Assembly (NCBI GenBank): GCA_000980735.1
Contig: LBFQ01000023.1
Location: forward strand, 12,646-23,645
Direction of reading: 5' to 3'
Length of the DNA stretch: 11,000 nt
DNA from: Candidatus Caldipriscus sp. T1.2
GTDB lineage: Bacteria; Hydrothermota; Hydrothermia; LBFQ01
Below are positions 6,563 to 11,000 of this stretch, one piece after another. Numbering within the stretch: position 1 is the stretch's first letter; the number at the start of each line of letters is the position of its first letter. Both the position numbers and the translations under genes were made by a program. The notes below the pieces were generated by a model that was given only the letters and a program-made list of their open reading frames with translations, had not been told where the DNA came from and made no database searches.

Positions 6563-6913
6563 TTACCTTATGTTTTTTAAAGCCTCGTTTATATCCGGAA
6601 AAGTCTTGAAAACCTTGTCAAAGGACATAACCTGAAAGACCTTTGCCGGTTGTCCGTTGAGGCCCGTTATATAAACATCCCCATTGTTTTCCCGAGCGTG
6701 CTTGAGGATGGTTATCAAGGCTCCCCAAACCGCGGAGGGTATGTAGGTGGCTTCGGAAAGGTCTATTATGAACTTCCGGATACCTTCCCTTAGCTTGTCA
6801 TCAAAATATACTATCAGGGGCTCCCTATCTTCTATATCAAAGTCCCCCAACAATCTGAAAAGCCCTATATCTCCCTCCTTCCTAAATTTTACCCTTTCGG
6901 TTATTTCTCGCAT
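6563..6913 (-). CDS. STAS-domain protein lacking the phosphoacceptor serine
   Basis: The 116-residue product is a second STAS domain, paralogous to the gene that follows it: both have a G-x-(L/F)-D strand, an (F/V)IDLS strand, a WGAL helix start and a GLNGQPAKVFQVM / NLKGQVKRVYKIM segment that align without gaps. At the switch site it reads YIPSAVWGAL against FVSSSGWGAL, so the phospho-serine is Ala61 and the following Gly is Val. It is thus predicted not to be controlled by phosphorylation in the usual way and may act as a constitutive binder or a structural partner. It is the first gene of the minus-strand operon. Its ATG lies seven bases after a TATAAT box and has no Shine-Dalgarno sequence, which suggests a leaderless transcript. 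Confidence 0.85.
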   Translation of the reverse strand: MREITERVKFRKEGDIGLFRLLGDFDIEDREPLIVYFDDKLREGIRKFIIDLSEATYIPSAVWGALITILKHARENNGDVYITGLNGQPAKVFQVMSFDKVFKTFPDINEALKNIR

Positions 6914-6920
6914 AAAGGGT

Positions 6921-6938
6921 ATTATACGGTTGTATAAT
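6921..6938. promoter_or_regulatory. Divergent promoter in a perfect inverted repeat
   Basis: The spacer between the two divergent operons (6914-6947) contains ATTATAC-GGTT-GTATAAT, a perfect 7-bp inverted repeat with a 4-base centre. The right arm gives TATAAT on the plus strand (6933-6938), nine bases before the atpB ATG. The left arm gives TATAAT on the minus strand (6926-6921), seven bases before the STAS ATG. No convincing -35 box is seen on either side. With usual -10 to start-site spacing, both transcripts would begin at or within a few bases of the start codon. The same repeat could instead, or also, be a dimer operator. Confidence 0.6.
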
Positions 6939-6947
6939 TCCCGACCT

Positions 6948-8327
6948 ATGGAACTTTCGGTAAAGGAGTATTTGGGGGCAAAATATATATCGGGACCCTT
7001 GATAATAGTTGAGAAGGCGAGGGAGCTTCCGTATGCGAGTTTAGTTGAGATAGAGCTTCCAGACGGTTCAAGGAGGAGCGGGCAGGTTTTGGAGGTTTCG
7101 GAGGATCTTGCGGTAATTCAGGTCCTTGAGGGTACGCTCGGGCTCGATAAGGCAAACATAAGGATCAGGTTGGTGGATAACGTGGTGAGGATAGGGGTAT
7201 CCAGGGATATGGTGGGTAGGATATTTAACGGAAGGGGAGAACCCATAGACGGATTACCCCCAATAGTTCCCGAAAAGAGACTTCCTATAGTGGGTTCCGC
7301 AATAAACCCCGTTGCGAGGAACAAACCCTCCGACTTCATACAAACCGGTATATCCGCCATAGATGGGTTCAACACCTTAGTTAGGGGGCAGAAGTTGCCC
7401 ATATTCTCGGGTGCTGGGCTTCCCGCAAACGAAATCGCCGCTTTCATAATGAGAAACGCGCAGGTGAGGGGTGAGGGGGAGCAGTTCCTCGTAGTATTCG
7501 GAGCTATGGGTATAACGCAGAGGGAGTACGCATACTTCCAACAGCAGTTTGAGGAGATGGGGGCAAGCAGTAGGTTGATAGCCTTCATAAACTTAGCAAG
7601 CGACCCAACCATAGAAAGGATCTTAACACCCAGGTTCGCCTTAACCGTTGCGGAGTACTTCGCCTTTGAGCTTGATTATCACGTCCTCGTTATATTGACC
7701 GATATGACCAACTATGCGGAGGCTTTAAGGGAGATAGGGGCGGCGAGGGAGGAGGTGCCCGGAAGGAGGGGATATCCCGGCTATATGTACACGGACCTTG
7801 CTACCATATACGAGAGGGCGGGTAGGATAAAGGGCAGGAAAGGATCCGTAACCCAAATACCCATCCTAACTATGCCCGATGATGATATTACCCACCCCAT
7901 ACCCGACCTTACGGGTTATATAACGGAGGGACAGATAGTACTATCAAGGGAGTTGCATTCCGCGGGTATATTCCCCCCCATAGACCCCTTACCTAGCCTC
8001 TCAAGGTTGATGAACCTAGGTATAGGTCCGGGTAAGACCAGGGAGGATCATAGGAACTGGGCGGATCAGCTCTTTGCAGCTTATGCTAGGGGAAAGGAGA
8101 TAAGGAGGCTCGTATCCATTGTGGGGGAGGATGCGGTTAGCGAAATAGACAGGATATACCTTAGGTTTGCGGAAAGGTTTGAGAAGGAGATGTTAAATCA
8201 GGGAAATAAGGCGAGGAGCATAGAGGAGACACTGGAGATAGGTTGGAGGCTATTGGCAATGTTCCCAACGAGCGAGCTTACAAGGATAAAGAGGGAGTTT
8301 ATAGAAAAGTACCTGCCGAAATCGTAA
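6948..8327 (+). CDS. atpB: V/A-type ATPase subunit B
   Basis: The 459-residue product is a full-length regulatory (non-catalytic) B subunit of a V/A-type rotary ATPase, which alternates with catalytic A subunits in the cytoplasmic V1 hexamer. It has the N-terminal beta-barrel (residues about 10-80), GRGEPIDG at 95-102, the degenerate nucleotide loop SGAGLPANEI at 154-163 instead of a GxxxxGKT P-loop, then FGAMGITQREYAYF, LTDMTNYAEALREI, RRGYPGYMYTDLATIYERAGR and PPIDPLPSLSRLMNLGIG. I chose ATG 6948 because the family's N-terminus begins here; the frame is open further upstream but only as antisense of the STAS gene. There is no Shine-Dalgarno sequence, and a TATAAT box lies nine bases upstream. 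Unusually, no A, D or other V-ATPase gene adjoins it. The symbol follows archaeal-type naming (also ntpB). Confidence 0.95.
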   Translation: MELSVKEYLGAKYISGPLIIVEKARELPYASLVEIELPDGSRRSGQVLEVSEDLAVIQVLEGTLGLDKANIRIRLVDNVVRIGVSRDMVGRIFNGRGEPIDGLPPIVPEKRLPIVGSAINPVARNKPSDFIQTGISAIDGFNTLVRGQKLPIFSGAGLPANEIAAFIMRNAQVRGEGEQFLVVFGAMGITQREYAYFQQQFEEMGASSRLIAFINLASDPTIERILTPRFALTVAEYFAFELDYHVLVILTDMTNYAEALREIGAAREEVPGRRGYPGYMYTDLATIYERAGRIKGRKGSVTQIPILTMPDDDITHPIPDLTGYITEGQIVLSRELHSAGIFPPIDPLPSLSRLMNLGIGPGKTREDHRNWADQLFAAYARGKEIRRLVSIVGEDAVSEIDRIYLRFAERFEKEMLNQGNKARSIEETLEIGWRLLAMFPTSELTRIKREFIEKYLPKS

Positions 8328-8878
8328 GGGTAAGAAACTTAAGGAAATATTACGGGAAGGTTTTGGCGCTTGAGATAGGACATTTTGATTTTGATGGTGG
8401 AATTTGTGTGATAAGGGGACCAAACGGTTCTGGAAAATCAACCTTTTTGGGCATCTTATCGGGCCTGATAAAACCATCCGTTGGGGAGGTTAAGGTTTTT
8501 GGGAAGGACCCTTATAGGGAAAATATAAAGGGCTTAATTGGTTTTGTGGGGCATAAGACTTTTCTGTTTGAGGATCTATCTGGGTACGATAACTGGAGGT
8601 TCTTTGGGAACTTTAATGTGGATCTTGCGGAAATTTTGGGAATTTCACACATCCTGAAAAGGCCCGTCAGGACATATTCAAGGGGGGAAAGGGTGAAACT
8701 CTCCGTGGGTATAGAGCTTTCAAGGGAAAAACCTTTATTACTCCTTGATGAACCCTTTTCACCTTTGGACGAAAGATCCAGGCTAATTCTCTCGGAAATT
8801 TTGAAGGGGAGGAACGTTATAATCACCGCACACGGTGAAATTCCAATAAAACCCGACATTGAATATAATCTAAGATGA
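8243..8878 (+). CDS. CcmA-like ABC transporter ATP-binding protein
   Basis: The 211-residue product is an ABC ATPase with Walker A GPNGSGKST (59-67), a Q-loop region in which the usual Gln is replaced by GFVGHKTFLFEDLSGYDN, signature YSRGERVKLS (145-154), Walker B LLLLDEP (165-171), D-loop SPLDERS and H-loop His197. The GH in place of the Q-loop and the YSRGE signature recall CcmA-type haem-exporter ATPases, but no permease gene adjoins it, so the substrate is unknown. The start is unclear: the core normally begins at about residue 27 (IVRVRNLRKYYG), yet the only ATG/GTG/TTG before Walker A in this frame, apart from a TTG inside the core at residue 41, is TTG 8243. That start lies 85 bp inside atpB, with GGAG five bases upstream. 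A rare ATC start at 8321 is the alternative. Its stop overlaps the tsaD start (ATGA). Confidence 0.82.
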   Translation: MEAIGNVPNERAYKDKEGVYRKVPAEIVRVRNLRKYYGKVLALEIGHFDFDGGICVIRGPNGSGKSTFLGILSGLIKPSVGEVKVFGKDPYRENIKGLIGFVGHKTFLFEDLSGYDNWRFFGNFNVDLAEILGISHILKRPVRTYSRGERVKLSVGIELSREKPLLLLDEPFSPLDERSRLILSEILKGRNVIITAHGEIPIKPDIEYNLR

Positions 8879-9879
8879 AGACTTTGGCGATAGAAACCTC
8901 ATGCGATGAAACCTCCGCAAGCGTTGTGGAGTACAAAGATGGAAAATTCAGGGTTTTATCATTAGTGGTAAGATCCCAGGTGGAGCACGGGAGATTTGGG
9001 GGGGTCGTTCCGGAGATAGCGGCGAGGGCGCATATAGAGTATATATACCCGGTCGTTGAAAGGGCGTTAAAGGAAGCAAATATAAGCCTTGATGAAATAG
9101 ACCTTTTTTGTGCTACGAAGGGTCCCGGACTTGCTGCATCTTTAATAGTGGGGATACAGTTCGCAAAAACCCTCGCATTAATTCACAAAAAACCCTTCGT
9201 AGGCGTGAACCATATGATAGGGCATATATTTTCCACGTACCTATCCTTCGAGATATCTCATCCCTTTTTATGCTTGATAGTTTCCGGTGGGCACACGGAT
9301 TTGGTCTTGGTGAAAGACTGGTATAATTACGAACATATTGGTTGGACGCTGGATGATGCGGCGGGGGAGGCTTTTGATAAGGGGGCGAGGATGTTGAATT
9401 TAGGCTATCCTGGAGGGGCAAAGATAGATATTCTCGCGAGGGAGGGGGATAGAAACTTCCATAAATTCCCAAAGGTGAAGATAAAGAGGAAGGGGTACTT
9501 CTTCAGCTTCAGCGGTTTAAAGACATCCCTTATGAATTTGCTTAGGGAAAAAGGGGAAACTTGGATAAGCGAAAACTTGAAACACATAGCAGCATCTTAT
9601 CAAGAGGCTATAGTGGAAAACATAGTGGAAACCACGTTAAGGGCTTTGGAGGATCTGGGCGTGGATAAGCTCGCGGTGGTTGGGGGAGTGGCTTTAAATT
9701 CAAGGTTGAGGGAAGTTCTTATGGAGAAACTCGGGGAAAGGGTTTCCTTTTCCCTTCCCGAGTATTGTACAGATAACGGGGCTATGATAGGTGCGGCCGG
9801 TATAGCGAAGTTTTTAATATTCGGTGAGGATGGGCAAGACCTTTCCGTATATCCTTCCCTGGGCGTAGTTGAAATATAA
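8875..9879 (+). CDS. tsaD: tRNA N6-adenosine threonylcarbamoyltransferase
   Basis: TsaD, with TsaB and TsaE, transfers threonylcarbamoyl from threonylcarbamoyl-AMP to A37 of ANN-decoding tRNAs (t6A), a cytoplasmic step needed for accurate decoding. The 334-residue length is typical. Motifs seen are the N-terminal ASKHA phosphate-binding start LAIETSCDETSAS (4-16), EHGRFGGVVPEIAARAH, the metal-binding NHMIGH (112-117), SGGHTDLVLV (137-146), DDAAGEAFDKGARMLNLGYPGG, FSFSGLKTS, VVGGVALNSRLRE and the C-terminal TDNGAMIGAAG. It is coupled by a 4-bp ATGA overlap to the ABC ATPase gene. No tsaB or tsaE is in the window. It is the last gene of the plus-strand unit; its stop lies eight bases before a hairpin. 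Confidence 0.97.
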   Translation: MKTLAIETSCDETSASVVEYKDGKFRVLSLVVRSQVEHGRFGGVVPEIAARAHIEYIYPVVERALKEANISLDEIDLFCATKGPGLAASLIVGIQFAKTLALIHKKPFVGVNHMIGHIFSTYLSFEISHPFLCLIVSGGHTDLVLVKDWYNYEHIGWTLDDAAGEAFDKGARMLNLGYPGGAKIDILAREGDRNFHKFPKVKIKRKGYFFSFSGLKTSLMNLLREKGETWISENLKHIAASYQEAIVENIVETTLRALEDLGVDKLAVVGGVALNSRLREVLMEKLGERVSFSLPEYCTDNGAMIGAAGIAKFLIFGEDGQDLSVYPSLGVVEI

Positions 9880-9880
9880 C

Positions 9881-9909
9881 AAAAAAAGCCCCACCCTTTC
9901 GGGTGGGGC
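9881..9909 (-). terminator. Intrinsic terminator of the minus-strand secreted-protein gene
   Basis: GCCCCACCC (9888-9896) pairs perfectly with GGGTGGGGC (9901-9909) across a four-base loop. Read on the minus strand this is a GC-rich 9-bp stem with a GAAA loop followed by seven T's (9887-9881), a canonical Rho-independent terminator 24 bases after the minus-strand stop codon. On the plus strand the hairpin follows tsaD by eight bases but has no T-run after it, so termination of tsaD transcripts there is likely weaker. Confidence 0.9.
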
Positions 9910-9933
9910 CTTCGTAGGTTATTTAAGACTTCC

Positions 9934-11000
9934 TTACTTTATTATGACCTTATACACGCGCCCGTTCGCTTTTATGAAGTAGACTCCCTTCCTGAGATTT
10001 AGGATGCCATCACCCTTTGTCTTCGCAACCAAGGATCCCTTTATGTCGTATATCTCCGCCTCGCCCCTTATGGAGAGGTTGCCCCTCTCGCCCACGCTAA
10101 CTATCACGGTATCCTCGAAAGAACCGCTGGAGTACGAAACCATCTCCGTGGCGACATAGACGTAAGATGGGGCGACACCATTCGCTATTACGTTGCAGTA
10201 TAGGTCGGTTACCCCATCCCTTGGCTTGAGGTAAGTTACGGTAAGAACATCACCAAAGTAGGTGTAATCCGCACCCCTGTCTATTGCGGGGAAGTGGAAG
10301 TCCACCCTGTGGGTGGGGTTTGTGGCGCTATTTATACCCCACGTGGAACCACCGTCGGATGTGGCGGCGTAGAAGATAGACTTATCAAAGTTGGAACCTC
10401 CGCAACCTGCGGGGTTGTTATCGTACTGTATCCAGCTTACGACCCTCTTGTTCGCGTTCGTTTCATCCACCGTGACCCTGGGGTTATAGACGGGTTTATT
10501 TGCGTTAACACCGCTTCCCGTCCAAGGCGCAAAGATCACAAGGCGGTTGTCATCCCAAGCATGATGCACTATTATGTGCCCAGGGTTGTTGCCCGGAAGA
10601 ACGGTGGCATCTTTCAGCGCATATACGGACCATCCCCTTCCGAACCTGTCAATCGTAAAGCTGTAAGCGGCATAGCCAAGGGCGTTAAAGTTGTTTGAGC
10701 CTATACTCAGGGCAAAACAGCATATATCGTGTCTTTCAACTACCGAAGTACCACCCAGTGAAGGAGGAACGGGATAGGTTACAAGGGAGGAGCCATCGTA
10801 ATAGATCTTAACTATCCCATCTCCCTCCGCGCTGTTGCTTCCGACGACATAAAGGGTATCTCCCTTGATGGAGATGTCATAGAGGCTTACATCTTCGCCA
10901 AGGTAAGGATCCCTGAGTAGGACCTCGCTACCCGGCACTTTGTTTCCTGTGGATGCATCAAATAGGAAACCTACAATCGCATCGTTCGTTGTAAATCCTA
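9934..11000 (-). CDS. Secreted Asp-box protein with type IX-like C-terminal sorting tag (5' partial)
   Basis: The frame is open to the right edge, so the true N-terminus and any signal peptide lie outside; the GTG at 10938 is internal. About 354 residues are visible. The sequence is beta-rich, with an Asp-box motif (TSDGGSTWG), as found on the blades of sialidase/BNR-type beta-propellers, within a Trp/Tyr/Asn/Gly-rich region. The last ~55 residues form a typical Por/T9SS-like sorting domain: IRGEAEIYDIKGSLVAKTKG, then GILNLRKGVYFIKANGRVYKVIIK. These tags direct export across the outer membrane and surface attachment in Bacteroidota and relatives. The third codon positions look richer in G and C than in the neighbouring genes, and CGC arginine occurs. 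Substrate or ligand is unknown; the known propeller roles range from glycan hydrolysis to adhesion. Confidence 0.75.
   Translation of the reverse strand, partial: GFTTNDAIVGFLFDASTGNKVPGSEVLLRDPYLGEDVSLYDISIKGDTLYVVGSNSAEGDGIVKIYYDGSSLVTYPVPPSLGGTSVVERHDICCFALSIGSNNFNALGYAAYSFTIDRFGRGWSVYALKDATVLPGNNPGHIIVHHAWDDNRLVIFAPWTGSGVNANKPVYNPRVTVDETNANKRVVSWIQYDNNPAGCGGSNFDKSIFYAATSDGGSTWGINSATNPTHRVDFHFPAIDRGADYTYFGDVLTVTYLKPRDGVTDLYCNVIANGVAPSYVYVATEMVSYSSGSFEDTVIVSVGERGNLSIRGEAEIYDIKGSLVAKTKGDGILNLRKGVYFIKANGRVYKVIIK

Noticed and set aside
6747..6947. Long N-terminal extension of the V-ATPase B subunit
   Set aside because: The extension is antisense to the STAS gene, has no family similarity, and the known B-subunit N-terminus begins at ATG 6948.
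7118..7612. 164-codon minus-strand ORF
   Set aside because: It is a shadow of the V-ATPase B gene, with atypical composition.
9888..9909. Strong terminator for tsaD on the plus strand
   Set aside because: The hairpin has no T-run on its plus-strand 3' side; the T-run is on the minus strand, so only weak plus-strand termination is expected.
10294..10698. 134-codon plus-strand ORF
   Set aside because: It lies opposite the secreted Asp-box gene; no recognisable domain, and the minus-strand reading is clearly coding.
1..11000. CRISPR array, tRNA/rRNA gene, insertion sequence or phage segment
   Set aside because: No regularly spaced repeats, tRNA-like cloverleaf, rRNA signature, transposase or integrase motif was seen; almost all bases are in tightly packed genes.

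Overview
The window looks like chromosome of a thermophilic, diderm (outer-membrane-bearing) bacterium. Support comes from an outer-membrane beta-barrel, two predicted lipoproteins, a secreted protein with a type IX-like C-terminal sorting tag, a V/A-type ATPase subunit, very compact overlapping genes, and codon use rich in AGG (Arg) and ATA (Ile); all ten arginines of coaD are AGG. This fits little-cultivated FCB-related or WOR-3/Hydrothermae-like lineages, but the phylum is inference. TGA is an ordinary stop here (it ends csaA, coaD, an ABC ATPase, a STAS gene and a lipoprotein).

Layout. (1) Positions 2-4046, plus strand: a tightly packed run of genes. It starts with an outer-membrane beta-barrel gene, cut by the left edge and split by an in-frame TGA at 260-262. 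Then come a lipoprotein, a bacterial aeRF1-like (baeRF/Balon-related) ribosome-binding protein, an Ig-like lipoprotein, csaA and coaD. Most neighbours overlap, one pair by 68 bp. (2) Positions 4027-6913, minus strand: two tandem STAS-domain genes, a ChaN-like haem-binding protein and an AidB-type acyl-CoA dehydrogenase, converging on coaD with a 20-bp overlap. (3) Positions 6948-9879, plus strand: a lone V-type ATPase B subunit, a CcmA-like ABC ATPase and tsaD. (4) Positions 9934-11000, minus strand: a secreted Asp-box protein with a sorting tag, running off the right edge, with a strong intrinsic terminator at 9881-9909.

Units 2 and 3 diverge from a 34-bp spacer built around a perfect inverted repeat. 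Each arm carries a TATAAT-like -10 box only 7-9 nt from the start codon it would serve, and there is no Shine-Dalgarno sequence, so leaderless mRNAs are suggested on both sides. 

Functionally, the left operon mixes envelope genes with translation and CoA housekeeping. The minus operon pairs an anti-anti-sigma-type switch with haem and flavin proteins. The right operon couples an ion-motive ATPase subunit to t6A tRNA modification. No RNA genes, CRISPR arrays, insertion sequences or other mobile elements were seen, and no gene-free stretch exceeds about 60 bases.
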